Part shown: piece by piece, positions 11,744 through 24,800 of the stretch
Layout of the letters: each line of letters opens with the position of its first letter
Numbering within the stretch: position 1 is the stretch's first letter
Origin: Chaetorhynchus papuensis
Taxonomy: Eukaryota; Chordata; Aves; Passeriformes; Rhipiduridae
NCBI GenBank assembly: GCA_013396525.1
Contig: VWYX01000711.1
Span: 62,001-126,000, forward strand
DNA length: 64,000 bases
Reading direction: 5' to 3'
Notes under the pieces: generated by a model
Database searches by the model: none
What the model saw: the letters and a program-made list of their open reading frames with translations, nothing else
Told to the model about the DNA's origin: nothing
Made by a program: the position numbers and the translations under genes

Positions 11744-12723
11744 TGTATGGGGTTTGCATGGCAAGGTTCTGGTAGCGGCGGGGGCAAGAAGGAGGGGAAC
11801 TACAGGGGTGGCTTCTGTGAAGAGGTGCCAGAAGCTTTCCCTGTGTCTGCAGAGCCAATGCCTGCCAGCTCCAAGGCAGACCTGCTGCTGGCCACAGCCA
11901 AGCACATCGGTGATGGGGGTAGCACCTCTGGGATAACATGTTTAAGAAGGGGAAAAAACCTGCTGTGCAACAGCAGGTGGGAGACAGCAATGAGAACATG
12001 TGGGAGAAACAACACTGCTGGCACCAAGGTCAGTGAAGAAGGAAGAGAGGACGTGCTCTGGTCACTGCAGCAGAGATTCCCCTGGTGCAGCCCACGGCGG
12101 GGTAGCTGTCCCTCTGCAGCCCATGGAGGTCCATGGCAGAGCAGAGATCCACCTGCAGCCAATGGAGGAGCCCATGCTGCAGCAGGAGGATACCCAAATG
12201 TGACCTCATGGGAAACCCACACGAGAGCAGCTCCAGTGGCAGGACTTGTGACCCCACAGGGGACCCACACTGGAGCAGCAGTGCAGCACATGGAAGGGAC
12301 CCTATGCTGGAGCAGGGAGGAGTGTGAGGAGTCCTCCCCTTGAGGAGGAAGGAGCAGCAGAGACAACGTGTGATGAACTCACTGCAGTCCCTACTTCCTG
12401 TCCCCTTGAACCACTGTGGGGAGGAGGAGGATGAGAAGTCAGGAGTAAAGTTAAGCCTGGGAAGAAAGGAGGCGTGGAGGGAAGGTGATTGGAAGGCAGT
12501 TTTAAGATTTGGTTTTATTTCTCATAATTTGATTGGTAATTAAACTAATTTCCCAGCATTGAGTCTGTTTTGCCTACGATAGTAACTGGTGAGTGATCTC
12601 TCCCTGTCCTTAGCTTGACTGCTGAGCCCTTCATTGTATTTTCTCTCCTCTGCCCAGTTAAGGAGGAGAGTTACAGAGTGGCTGTGTGGGCATCTGGCAC
12701 GCAGCCATGGTCAAGCTTCCACA
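11744..12723 (+). mobile_element. Avian ERV solo LTR, probably ERVL class (about 980 bp)
   Basis: The element begins TGTATGGGGTTTGCATGG and ends near TCCACA, giving TG...CA termini. The interior has features I recall from a common avian ERV LTR: tandem G+C-rich cagcccatgg and accccac...ggagcag modules at 12090-12300, then ggttttatttctcataattt and a tgatctctccctgtcc segment near the 3' end. No gag/pol-like sequence adjoins it, so it looks like a solo LTR left by LTR-LTR recombination. The 5-bp flanks (cacct and tagtt) do not match, so the exact ends or the TSD are uncertain. Open frames on both strands here are by-products of LTR composition. Confidence 0.75.
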
Positions 12724-13189
12724 TAGTTTTAGCTTGCAAGGTCAATCAGGTCTCACGTATTCCAACTGCCCAACAGATAAATATTTCAGTGGAACACAAG
12801 AGCATTTTGAAATGCACAGACTTATACATAAAATACTTTAAAGACGTGTCACAGTCCTAATTGTATTTTGCATATCACAGGACAACACTTAATGTGCTCC
12901 TGCTCCATAGTTAAATATTATGATTTATTACAGTTAAATAAAAGAACAAAGAGCTTGGGAAGTAGTTTCAAATATATTCCTCAACAGAGACCTTAGGGAT
13001 GCTGCAAAGGCTAAGAGGGTGTGCATTAAAGGAGAAAACTGTTTGCCAATTATTAATTGGAAAGTTACTCTACACTTAAATGGTAACTAGAAAAGACATC
13101 AGAGTTTAGTGAAAAGACGCAGGAGAAATTCCACAAAAGCATGCATGAAGCTTCAGGACAAAATAGGATTTACTAAAAGTGCATGGTAT

Positions 13190-14793
13190 GTATGTCATGT
13201 GTGACACCAGTCTTTAAAGGGTTTTAAGGGATCTAGGCAACTAAAGACTTCTAATGTCAGCTACTCAATATTATGATAAAGCATACAATTAGTGGACACC
13301 TAAGAAATATGATCTCTTGGGAAGAGGCAGCATAGGTTCTGATTAATAAAGCTCTGCCCTAGGAAGTGTGCTGAAGTTCTTTGAAAGATCTCTGAATGAG
13401 GGCAGTCTGGTTTACCTGGATTTCAAAATGGGTTTTGGCAAAATTCATCACCTAAGGCTTAAGAGAAGCTATGTATCCACACAAGAAGTCCTGATGTGGA
13501 TTAGTAATTGGCTAGAAGATAGACAGGGAACAGACAGTAAGAGCAAACAACCCATTCCAAACAAAGGAAGGAGATCATTCCTGAGGTTCGGGAGAGGCTC
13601 TAAGATCTTCAACCTACTGAACAGTGAACTGGAAAAATGATGAAGAGCCAAGCTTAGAGTTTAGTGATGACATCAAGTTACTCAGGAAAGTCAGGACACA
13701 GGCAGGCTAAAAAAACCTGCATGACTTTACGAAACTGAATAATTGTCCAATGAAATGGCAAAGAAATTCCAAGTATATAAAGTGAGGCAGGTGAGGTGAG
13801 GGGGAAGGCCAGTACCAGAATGAGCTGTATGGTAGGCTCTGAAGTGAACATTAGGGTTAGGGACAAAATGGTGACGTTTTATTAGTTACAGAAAAATAAA
13901 TGAAAAATAAAAAAAAAAAAAGGAAAGAAGTCCTTAGAAATTATTACAAAAGCAAACCACAGTGCAGTGTTATGAAACTATTCAAATCTGTGATTTGTTC
14001 CTACTTCAGACAAATGCAGAGATGATGTGACTAGAACCACACAAGAAAGTTACTTCTTGTTGAGAAATCTTCTTATTTCAGTTATAGAACTGAAAAAAAT
14101 TCAGGAAAAGGGAAGATGGATGTTCAAAGTCATACCTTATTAAAAGTGACTAAGACACAATTCTTCAGCCTCAAATCAGAGACAAGTTAAAAAGTGCCAT
14201 GGGGATGACTGGACACAGAGTCAATAATCGTGCACTAATTATGGGTCATTACCAGGACAAGGGAAGCAATTCTTCCCCTCCTCTTACCATTTGTGAGACC
14301 ACATATGGAATACTTTGCCCAGTTTGGGACAACCCAAGACAAGACAGATGCTGACATACTGGAAGGAGTCCAGAGGGCCCCTGGAAGGTCCGTGGCACAC
14401 AGCTGATGACACAGAAGGAAAGGCTGGGAGAGCTGGGTTCGCTCACTCTGGAGTTGCAGAGTACCTGATGTGGGGTTATAGAATGGATGGGGACAGAGCC
14501 CTCCCCTACGAGGCGCAGAACTAAATTAGAGGAAATGGGTGAAAGAAGAAATTTTTGAATAGATAATAAGAAAATATTCTTCACAATGAATGTGGCCAAA
14601 TGTACAACCAGGTTGCCCAGAGTGCACTGCAGAATCTCCAGCCCTCAGAGCTGTTCAGAGCTAATCTGGGCATGACACAGAGCAAAATGTCACAGCCAAG
14701 TAACAGGGGTGCTGAGTGTGTATGTGGGGAGAAAGGTCAGACCCAATGTCTTAAAGGTGTTAGTTCCAAACTAACCTAGTGTGTGATCCTGTG
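13190..14793 (+). mobile_element. Old CR1 LINE fragment with RT region and 3' end, about 1.6 kb
   Basis: A degenerate but collinear match to CR1 ORF2. The segment preceding acacctaagaaatatgat sits in the reverse-transcriptase region, vylDFkmgF-like coding is at 13410-13440, gatgacatcaagttactcagg at 13664-13685 matches the 'DDTKLLR' site, and the 3' end is at 14740-14793. Stops and indels are many, and an A-rich insertion lies at 13897-13925. It is much older than the two reversed copies flanking it. Confidence 0.75.
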
Positions 14794-17298
14794 GTGAAAC
14801 GAAGCTAACGGAAAAAAAGCTTAAACAGAAAAGAAAAAGGAGGGAAAATCATTCCATTTTGAGCTGGAATCCTCAGCTGAATTCAATAGTTACTCTATGA
14901 TGACATCAGCATTTTCAAACATATTTCAGAAGCATTAGAATGCTTTGATATTTGTAAGCTCCTTTGAAACAAGCATTTACAAAGCCTTCTCCTTAGTTTT
15001 CATCCATCACTTACACTGTAGTCCCTGGCACCAGACCCGCAGTCCCTAACCTAATTCTGTGCATTACAGCTCACACATGCAACTGTGCACTGCTTGCTAA
15101 TCCTAGTTTTTCCCATCCCAAACTCAAACTGCACACAAACCCTTTAAACCCTGGCAGGCAAAACATCAAAGTACAGGAAGATCAAAGCCAGCCAACCTAT
15201 TTACTACTATTTTTTTCCTGAAAAAGACATCTAAACTTTCAATGGCTGGGAATGAAGCATCCATTTCTTCTCTCACACTAATGTTTATACCAGAGTGCTT
15301 TCAGTAAAATCATGAATATAAACCAAGCCCAAGAAAAAGCAACAGTGAAAAATGAACTGGCATCCACTGAGCATTCTTTTTTTCCATTAGCTAAATTACA
15401 AAACCTATTCTGAAAGAGCTTTTCACTAATTTCTATTCATATCCTTCATGTTATAGATCAGGAAAGCAGAGGCCAGTAATCTAGAATGGATGCAAGTTTG
15501 ATCAAAATCCAAAAGAGTTCCCATATCTGTAGTCTACCCTGTCCACTGAAACCTCACCTCATCCTCCCCCCCTTCCCAGATTCCATTCCCCCTTTTCTGA
15601 GGAGAGGGGGAATTTTTGAACTCCAGTGACTGAAGGGACCGTCACAGAGAGTAAAAGCTGGGGGCAGGGAGAACATACAGTCATTCTCAAATGTTTCAAA
15701 AAAGAAGTGGAATATTGGTACAGGAGGATTGCCTCAAACCTGCCATGGTTATAATCCTTGGGGCAGTGGGATTATGTTGCCATTATTCTACAGCTGGTTA
15801 AACCCAAATTTTAACATTATAACCCCAGTGTGCTTTCTGAGTCTAACTTTCTCACAGTCACTTTAAAAGTGCATGAGGAACATCTGAGCCCTTTCCAGGC
15901 TTACCTAATAACTGTTTGGAGTTAGCTAGATTTGGATGCTGGATGGGACTGCCCACATTACTGAAATAACTGAATGCTAGCTAGGGAAAGCAATTTGCCG
16001 CTGGCTAAACTGGGGATGGTTTTTGCAAGTTATGGGCAGTGTTCACTAGAGCAGCAGCCCGGCATCCAGCAATGACCTGAAAAAAGGTTAAGTACAGGAG
16101 AAAATCCCTTGTTTGTGCCCATCTCTCTACCTCCCTTTCCTTGTGAGAAGACTGTTTTTACTCCTGTGGACTGTTAAGATTCCCTGCTAAGATTCCCTCT
16201 CCTCCCACTCTCAAAACCAGGGAAGCAAACAACTACTACACAGCCTAGGAAAGCATGAGATGCCCAAGTGGCAGCGGGAGGAGTGCTCAGTAACTGTGAG
16301 CAGCTGCTTGCACACACAGGAGACAGCTGCCTGCTTTCCAGCACAGGGACAACACCCTGTTGTGACAAAGTCTTCTTAGGACAAATTTTTATTCATCAGC
16401 ACAAAACCAAACCAAGAGAACAAAGTGTTTCTCCAGCCTTGCTGCAACTACTTCCCTTTCTTTTCCATGTGTGCTTTAGGTTACTCGAGGAGCCTGTCTC
16501 TTTCGTTTTGCTCTCGTTCACAGACAACACTTAATCACATTTTAGCTGGGCTTAATTATTCAGGTAGGGCTGCCTGGCTCCGGGTTCTTAGACATAAGAG
16601 CATAGAAGTATAACCAATTAGCATAAAACTCAAATGTCCTTTAGAAAAATGTTAATTGCCTATGTAGAATAACATTCAGTATGTTTCCTCTCAGGCACAA
16701 CTCATATGCTATAGAGAGCATGTGGAATAAGAAAAATAGAGTAACTCCTTTCCAAGGCTATTTGGTGAAAACACACAGTAGGCTTCCAATCCACAGTCAG
16801 TGTTACAACACAATGTTGTAATTTTATTTTGTCTTCTTTTGCCTCAGAGAAAAAAAAAAAGACACGTTGACCTTCAAGTAAGTATGACTCCTTTTCCCAT
16901 TAAAAAAAAACATTCTAACAGGGAGTACCTCAAGCTAGAAACAGGTGCCAACTCCCAATCCAAAATTATTCTTGCTCTTGTAGTAAAAATTATTTTATTT
17001 TACACACTTTATCCTGTGAAACACCTTCAACAATTCCAATTATTGGCTCTTCTTATTCAGCAACAGATGCTTGAGTGACAATTCTCAGCAGGCATGCTCC
17101 CCAGAATTCAGCTTCCCAGCAGCCACATCAGCTATTACGCACGTCACCAGCTTGAACATAGTGCCACGCTTCCATCCGGAGCCTGGGGTTGGCCAGAAAG
17201 GTAGTAGTGCAGATGACAGGACAGCATGGTATAGATTTAGAGTATGTTTCTTGGATATTTAAGATGCAGATGTAAGCCATCAAACTCCCATAGGCTCC
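14794..17298. other. Intergenic, no recognised element
   Basis: 2.5 kb without a gene or repeat family that I recognise. Confidence 0.5.
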
Positions 17299-17317
17299 TT
17301 TTTTTTTTTTTTTTTTT
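17299..17317. repeat. T19 homopolymer
   Basis: 19 consecutive T bases, 15 bp to the left of the reversed CR1 3' end. Confidence 0.95.
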
Positions 17318-17331
17318 GATTTTGGGGACTC

Positions 17332-17780
17332 TTATCATACAATCATGAAATCACAGAATGTCAAGGGGTTGGAATGAACCTTAAAGATCATCTAGTCTCA
17401 CAGTCTCACCTCCCCTGCCATGGGCAGGGACACCTCCCACTAGACCAAGCTGCTCAAGGCCTTATCCAGCCTGGCTTTGAATGCTGCCAGGGATGGGGCA
17501 TCCACAACGTCCCTGGGCAAACAGTTCCAGTGTCTCACCGCCTTCACAATAAAGAATTTCTTCCGAATGTCCAACCTAAATTTCCCGTCTTTCCATTTGA
17601 ACCCCTTACTCCTTGTCCTGTCACTGTAGCTCCTGACAAAGAGTCCCTCTCCATCTTCCCTGTCGGCTCCCTTCAGATACAGGAAGGTTGCTATGAGACC
17701 TGCACACAACCTCCTCTTCTCCAGGCTGAACAGCCCCAGCTTCCTCAGCCTGTCTTCGTGGAGGTGCTCCTGTCAAGGTG
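17332..17780 (-). mobile_element. CR1 LINE 3' fragment, reverse orientation
   Basis: The reversed 3' end (caatcatgaaatcacagaat) is at the left. The minus strand keeps 89 open codons of the ORF2 tail, including FRLDIRKKFF, VRHWNCLPRDVVDAPSL and FKARLDKALS, all diagnostic of CR1. Similarity stops near 17775 within the usual gaggtgctcc segment. It is better preserved than the 8.5-kb copy. Confidence 0.93.
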
Positions 17781-17894
17781 CTCTCTTCCTGACAGCCCTC
17801 CTGTCAACTTGGCTGCCCCAGTCTGGATGTGCTGCATCTGCTGCTTGGCTGTGCCACATACACACGAGAATAAGACGGAGGACAAGTCTCACTG

Positions 17895-18730
17895 GTAACA
17901 CTTTCCGGTGGGCTTCACCCTCCCAAATCTAGAAAGCGGCTGGGCTGCCCAGCCTTCCCCCTTCCTAGCAGGGAACCGCACTGCCCATCCCGGTCTCTCC
18001 TGCGGCCGGGAGAATCCCGCCAGGGGCGGCAGCCTCGGGCCCGCCCGCTCCCGGCGCCTCCCCCCGCCCGCCGGCACCGCCCCCGCGGCACCTGCGCGGA
18101 GGCGGGAGCGGGGTAACGCGGGGGCAGCGCCGCGCTCCGCCCCGGGCCCGCCTCCGCCGCCCCGGCCCGGCCCCGGCCCCAGCCCCAGCCCCAGCCCCGC
18201 CAGGCCGAGCCGCAGCCCGGCGGTGGCACCGAGTCATGGCGAGCGCAGCGGTGCCCGCGCAGCCCCGCGAACCGGAGGCCCCGCAGGAGCGCGGCGCGGC
18301 GGCGCCCGGGGAGACGGAGCCGACGGAGGTGTCAGGCGGGGCCGGGGCGCCGGCGGTGCTGGGGGAGACGGGGCTGGCCGTGAGCTGCTGCATCGCGGCG
18401 GCGCTGAGCTGGGAGCGGCCCCTCCGCAGCCTGGGCGGCTTCGTCTGCGCCAACCTGCTCTTCTGGTGAGCCAGCCGGGCCGGGGTGGGCGCCGGGGCCG
18501 CCCCCCGGGATGGGAAAGCCCCCGCCCGGCCCGCGCCGCCCCGCCCGACACGGGCGTCTCCCCCGCCCCGCGTTTCTCTCGGCCCCCGGCAGGAGCGTTC
18601 GCCCCCCTGCCCTCCTGTCCCGACCGCCCTTTGCGGGGAGCTGGCCCGCGTCCCCGGTCCTCCGTGCGAAGGAAGGTCCTGCTTTTCGCTTCACCTGCGC
18701 CACGGCATTCCCTGCCCCCAGCCGCCGCTC
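17895..18730. promoter_or_regulatory. RETREG1: CpG island over RETREG1 exon 1
   Basis: An abrupt shift to very G+C-rich, CpG-dense DNA with several GC-box-like GGCGGG/CCGCCC motifs and no TATA box, the usual form of a broadly used promoter. A degenerate CCCAGC/CCCCGG hexamer run lies at about 18165-18200, just before the ATG. The transcription start is not fixed by sequence alone; it should fall between about 17950 and 18200. Confidence 0.85.
18236..18465 (+). CDS. RETREG1: RETREG1 exon 1: N-terminus and start of first membrane hairpin
   Basis: ATG at 18236 follows cgagtc. The exon ends TTCTG|gtgagc, leaving two bases of a Trp codon (phase 2). Residues 1-50 are Ala/Pro/Glu-rich and disordered-looking. 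The diagnostic block LSWERPLRSLGGFVCANLLF aligns with mammalian LSWKRPLRSLLGFVAANLLF and begins the reticulon-homology domain. The N-terminal part is about 76 residues, roughly 30 fewer than I recall for human, and the segment before LSW (LAVSCCIAA) differs clearly. No upstream in-frame ATG with better context is evident, but G+C-rich exon 1 is a common place for sequence gaps or errors. Confidence 0.93.
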
Positions 18731-18850
18731 CGGGTCTGGCCGTGGCCCTCGCGCTGAGTGCATCTGCTCGGTCGGGTTCTTTCACCCTCGGTGTCTGCCC
18801 TAGCCCGGCACACACACGCGTTCTGCCCCCATTTCCCACAGCATGATGTG

Positions 18851-18871
18851 TGATGATGATGATGATGATGA
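18851..18871. repeat. (TGA)7 microsatellite
   Basis: Seven perfect TGA units in the first 400 bases of RETREG1 intron 1, beyond the CpG-dense part. Confidence 0.95.
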
Positions 18872-21800
18872 GGAGTCTCAGATGGAAGCTGAGCAGGGCG
18901 GCTGCAGGACACCCCACCGAGAACTCGCATTTGTCACAGCCGAGATGAGCCGCGGGCCCGCATTTCTGTGCAGAGTTTTGAAACCTGCTGAAATCAGGCC
19001 CCGAGCCCGTCGGTAGTGCTGTGCTGATGCCCTGGTCCAGTACTTTAGAGTTCATTTTGGGTATATGCACTTTTCCAAATTGGTGGCCTACTTAGTGGAG
19101 TCTTTGTGCAGTGGAGACAGCCGGAATGTTACTGCAGTGCACCAGTTCTCTTTTTGGGCTAAGCTTTTTGTAGTCGGAGACAGTTTTGACGAATAAACCC
19201 CAGGGATTAACATAGGGATGTGTTCATTGTTGTGTTTGTCATGTCTCTCCTGTTAATTTTTGTAGGAAAAAAACTTGTATTTCTTTGTGAAACTTCTTCA
19301 GGGCTTTCCCTGATCTTAGGTTTTCTCAATGCCTGTGCTTTTTGCTTTCTGATCTAAAATGTTGCTGTATGCCTGCTTGATCATGTAAAGCAATTTATAA
19401 ATTAGTGCTCTGTTTAATAATACTGCAGAGGCTCTTAAGACTGAATAGTGTTTCCTTTCCTGTGGCTAGAACTGCCTTCTTTCCTCTTAAGCGAATAAGA
19501 GGTAAACAAGAAGTGTGGTGGATTAATAGCAAACTCCTCTTGGTTCTCTATAACCCTAACAGTGTGATGTTTAAACATGAGATCGAAGTGATAGAAAGAA
19601 AACTTTCTGAGGCTTTGTGCTGCACAAAAAAATCTCTGCAAATATTTTCAAAAACATTTTATCCTCTTTGATCCCAGGAGCAGAATGTGCCTGATGTCTA
19701 ATTTAGGTTGACTTTTATTATCCGTCTTGCTCTTAGGTATCCATGGTAAATCCTTTCATTGAGAAAGTTACATGGTTTTGCTCTCATTTTCTGCGTACTT
19801 CGGTGGTCACCTGTTCTTGCAGCCATTTGGAAGAGTCATAGTGCTTTATGTTTCTTTTCAGCGTGGATCTGATAAAATTTTCAGGGACAGCATCTAGCAG
19901 AATACATTTCCATGTCTCAAGGAATAGTAGCTGCTGGGCAACCTGATGGCTATTATTTTGCCAGATTTGATCAAAAGCAAGCTATAAAATACCTGCATTA
20001 TTCAATGCCCGTAGGAAGTCTCCTTTGGTAGTCTTACTGGCAACTTGTTATGTGACCAGTATTTGTTGTTATTTTATCAAAATTCGTAGTTCACTCTACC
20101 TTGTTACTTTCAAGTTTAGTTGGAATAGCCAAAGTCAGGGCATGGATTGCTCACTTTGGGGGTATTGTACCTCCAAAGGAAGCTCGCTATCCAAGTGCCA
20201 GGGAGTTTTGAGAGGTGTAGGCAAACTAGGAAATGTGTAGAAGCAGGAATGACGACCAGTAAACTTCTGTGGTTTGAGAACATCGGGAAAGATCTCCTTA
20301 GCAAACCCATGAAATCTGACACTTTGAAAATTAAACAGTCATTTAAATCTAAGGTCACATTTCCGTGCTTTGGTGTTGGCACAGGGAGTGTTTGCAGCAC
20401 AGTGTGTTTGCTGCTTCTCCTTTTCATGTTTGAGATCCAGCTGGTCAGCCTGGTTAGTGATGACTCAGTCGCTACTGCTTCAGGACTGGGAACAAGTGTG
20501 CACCCCTGCTGCCTGTGAAGTCTCTCCTAAGAGGGCTTTGTGCCAGCTGGAGCCTGTAGGTAGAAGGAACATTTCTTAGTTGCCGTTTCACGTGCCTCCT
20601 CTTTCTTTGTCGTGTGCCTGCAAGTGTCCCTGCCCCACAGGGGGACTCCCAGTGCGTATGGCCTCTAAGCAGGGTTTCCCGGAGTTGAGAAGTCTGTATT
20701 GCTGGTTGGGAGACTTTTCCCACTATAGCAGCAACAATGTTGGTGGAAGAGGGAGGAAGGGGAGGTGAGGTTTAATTTTACAGTTTTCTGAATTTTGAAA
20801 AAGTAACACCAGTTCTTCCTCCCAGCCATTTGATTTTGTTGGGACTGTTTTGCTCCCTGTTAGTTTAGTTCTTGTATGTACACCCATCAGAATACTTACA
20901 AAATGTGCAAACTGTTGCAGTTGGAGCTGCTGAGAGTGAACTGTTTCTCTGGTGTCACAGGTTTTTTGGGGTTTTTAAAATATATTCCATTGTAGTTTCT
21001 TCTGTGTTAAAAATCTCTTAACTATTGTACTGCATGTAAATGCATTTTTGGTGGTTACCTCTAAAATACTGTTCTTGAAGTACAAGAAATTTAGTAAGTT
21101 AATTTCATTCTGATTTCCTTTATTTTTTTTAATATTCTGAACAAATTATTGTGGACTCTTTAACAAGAAAGTAGTAAAAGTAGACACAAATCTGGCTACT
21201 GGAAAAGCATTTTTCAGTTAACTACTTCCATTATTTATTTACCATGAACAACCTGAAGCCTCTTGCCCCAAATGAACCCGACTGAAAATCCTGAAAATGA
21301 ACAAGGGTTAAATATATATATATTATTTTGCAGCTAACCATCTGAAATATGATATAGATTCTAGCTCTGTATCTAGTTTGCAGACTGAAGTCAAAATAAC
21401 ACAGGAAAACAAGGTTGGGTTCTTTCCCCTGTTTTATACACATTGTACCTAAAAAGTGAGCTATTGGCCCGAGAGCAGAGAAACTCTGTTCTGGTGCCAG
21501 AAGTTCACTCCAGGTGTTCTAAGTGTTAGGCTGTTGACTGATAACTTTCAGTCTTGGGTTTAATCTTAGCCAAATACTAGCATTCAGTCCTAGATTTTTA
21601 AGCTAGCATTCTATCCTAGTTATTATTCTCTGTGTGTATGGAATAGACAGGATAGTGTCAGCTTTTTGTTCTCCCAATCTCTAATTTTAAATATTTTTAC
21701 AAGGTCGGGAGGACAAGTTCATTTTCAGTAATTCTGTGCTGTTCCATATCTTTTGTAGTTTGCAGATGTTTTTTTCAAATATGTGTTTTCTATCTGCAGA

Positions 21801-24800
21801 TAAATGTTTCAAACCTAAGTACATTCACGTCTGCAAGGCCAACCCTATATACACCAGTTGCATCTCTTCACCAGTTGCCCAATTTCCTGATTTCCCTGGG
21901 ATTTCTCGGGAAGAGGAGGACTAAGATGCAACAGATCTTTCCTCTTTTCTTGTCTCCTTGTGGAACGAATTTATTGCGTTGCCCTATTTGCTATTGTCTT
22001 CACCAGCCCAAATTCACATTTTTCTTTGAGGATTCTAATATGCCTTCTGAGGCACCAGTTTGCGTGTTACTGCAGGTCTGTTTTTAACAATGTTATGTGA
22101 TGTTATTGTACTGGCTCAACAAAGTAACTGCCAACTGTGTAAAATACAAGTATCATTCCTTGATTTAGACAGGTGTTCAGGCCTAATTTACCATTAAAAA
22201 TAGTCTTTTGTCACCATCCATACCCTTATTTTTTGTTTGTTTGTTTGCTCTCAGTCCTAGTGAATATTTTCATTGTATGAGAGAAACAAGAGAGAAAACA
22301 ATATTGCTTATATCTGAATTGGCTGTGTGCATTGCATCAGGTAAAGATTGCATTTTTTCCAGACAGAAAACCTAATTGCTATTTAAATGTTAGTAACAAA
22401 AAACACATTCAGAGTTTAGCGGCTTGGTGTGTTTTGTTTTTAAGTATCCAATTTGTTTTAGGAGTTGTTATTGAAGTGTTTGTTTTGTTTTAAAGTATCC
22501 AGTTCACTTTAAGATTTGTTCTTAAAGTGTTTCTTACTTGAAAACTCTGCTTGGCAATGATAAAGTTTACCATGAAGAGATCTCAAAGTACTCTTCATTC
22601 ATTAATTTATTCTTTCAGTGTATGAAAACAGTTCTGAGCTAAGCATTTCTTACATGTATTTGCACACAACTTGTAAATGCTGCCACTACTATAAGGCCAG
22701 CTTGCCTATAAAGCAAGATATCTGCACATTTAGAGAGCAGTGTGCATGTACAATGTATGCTTGCATTTTTATTCTTTGTTGCAAGGAAGAAACTGACCTT
22801 TAAGACATGCAGCAGCCCCTTTTTTATATGTTTGTGGACTGTATGGTTTTGTCCACTACTGGCGCTGACTGTGGCTGCCACTGGAAGTGCAGTCTAGAGG
22901 AACTACTCAGACAGGACATTCTTGGTGAAAAACGTAAAATTTAGTGAGAATTGGAATAAAAGAAATCTTTGAAATCAAAACATAAAGAAAAATACGTGAA
23001 AATTAAGTGACTCGGAGTAAGGCAGGGTATTGACATTCTCAGGCCAGTTTGTAGTATGCAGGTCTTCAGATCACTGAATTAAATGTGTAATATCTTCAAA
23101 GTCAGGAGAACACATATGTTTTTTTCCTTATGGCGCCCAGATGCTAAATATGGTTTTGAATGTGGGAAATTTCAGTCTTTGGCTGTCTTTGTTACAGGAA
23201 ATATTAGAGCTGCATTCTTAGTTGTTTTGGGATTACTTTCCTGAAATCCAAAGTATCGGGATAGCACACAAGTGAATACTCCTGCCTCAAATTCTAATAA
23301 GAGTTTGTTTCTGATGCCCTAAGTAGGAATAGTAGAGTAGGATAGGTATTGACATTATTCTTTTTTAAATGATAATACATTCATTATCAGAAAAGAGAAG
23401 AAAAAATTCTGGCATAGACAGTTTTGAAATTCACTGTGCATTCACGTGAATGGCTTTCTTATATGGTTGATAGTTTCTTCTAGTCTGATAGTCCTAACTT
23501 ATTTAACTGCTGCCTTTTGCTAAATGTTTAACTTATTGGTATTGAGATTTGTTTTATTACACCCACCTATACTACAGTAAATTGCTGATATTTCTTCAAG
23601 CTTAAAAAAATGTTTGTGGTTTGTTGTCTTTTGCCTCCTAGAAGGTGATACTCCAAAATAGTCTTCCTCAAGTAAAGCTAAAATTCCAATGTCAGCACAA
23701 GTTGTGATATAATTTTAGGGTCTACTTGTTTTCACTCAGGCAGTTTTAGGCTTATGTTCACTTTCCCAATACAAATTATGAAAACTTTTGACAGCTTTAG
23801 TGGTAGAAAAGTGGAACAGAAAGTTAAATTCATTTGATTTAGTGAACAAAAATAATTAAAAGCCATTAACAGCTTTTTAGTGACAGTTTGCATACTTTTG
23901 GCTGAGAGATTAGTTTACAGGAATGAAAATTGACATTGTTTAAGAGCCAGATGGTGTTACATAAAAACCTGGACAGCTGACAGCATTTTTCAACCAATAA
24001 GATGAAATCAGGATCAGTCAGAAAAGAAATCAAGTTGAGGGCTGGTTGAGGAAAAGTGAGCATTACTGAACAGTTTAGGACCAGGTCTGGGATGAGGATT
24101 TTATGGAAGATGGAAATCCAAAACAAAGGAGAATAGAGGAATTGCAGCGTGGCTTGTGTTTATTCTGCCTTGCTGAAACTTACGTATGCTGTGTCTAAAG
24201 CAGTTGTCTCAAGAGAGAAATTATAGTTTCTTCGTGTTTTGCCTCAAAATAATGAGACCTTTCAAATAGTAAGTAGAATTCTGAGAACAATGGACGTTTT
24301 AGGGGGATATGCTATGCTCCATGGTAGATGTTACAGGACTAATGAGAGCATTAAAGAAAAGGAGATTTAGGGCAGCACGGTAGAGGTGCTACTGCTCAAA
24401 CTGCTGCTACTGTATGAGAAAATGGGATTAAGATTTCTTCTGTGCTTTGCCAGAATACAGGTTAATTCAGGTCATCTGGGCATTTGTCTGCAAAAACAAA
24501 GGAAACAAGGTTATTTGATGTTATGTGTTTAAATCAAAATAATGTTAACTTCCATGGAAGTATCATCCCCCGTTTTCACTGATGAAAACAGTAGAATTTG
24601 ATGTCATGGTAGACTCAGAAGGTATGTCATTTGGGTAATTTAAACTCTCTCCTTTTCAATTGTTTTTTATGTGCCTGTGTGAATGCAACAGGTTGCAGTA
24701 AACCTGATCCAAAAGCCACAAATATTGAAACATGATAACTGCTGCATTCCTCAAGAGGTTTCCTTGCAAACAGTGTGAGATAATTTTGCAATGTAACATT

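Noticed and set aside
11702..12366. Overlapping open frames of about 190-210 codons on both strands
   Set aside because: They fall within an LTR with G+C-rich tandem modules. No protein-family motif is seen, and both strands are open for compositional reasons.
13850..13862. Two TTAGGG units resembling an interstitial telomere repeat
   Set aside because: Two units inside a decayed CR1 are expected by chance.
17908..19070. Long open frames on both strands across the CpG island (up to about 312 codons)
   Set aside because: Stops are rare in very G+C-rich DNA. The products are Pro/Arg/Ala/Gly low-complexity, and only the 18236-18465 segment has homology plus a donor in phase.
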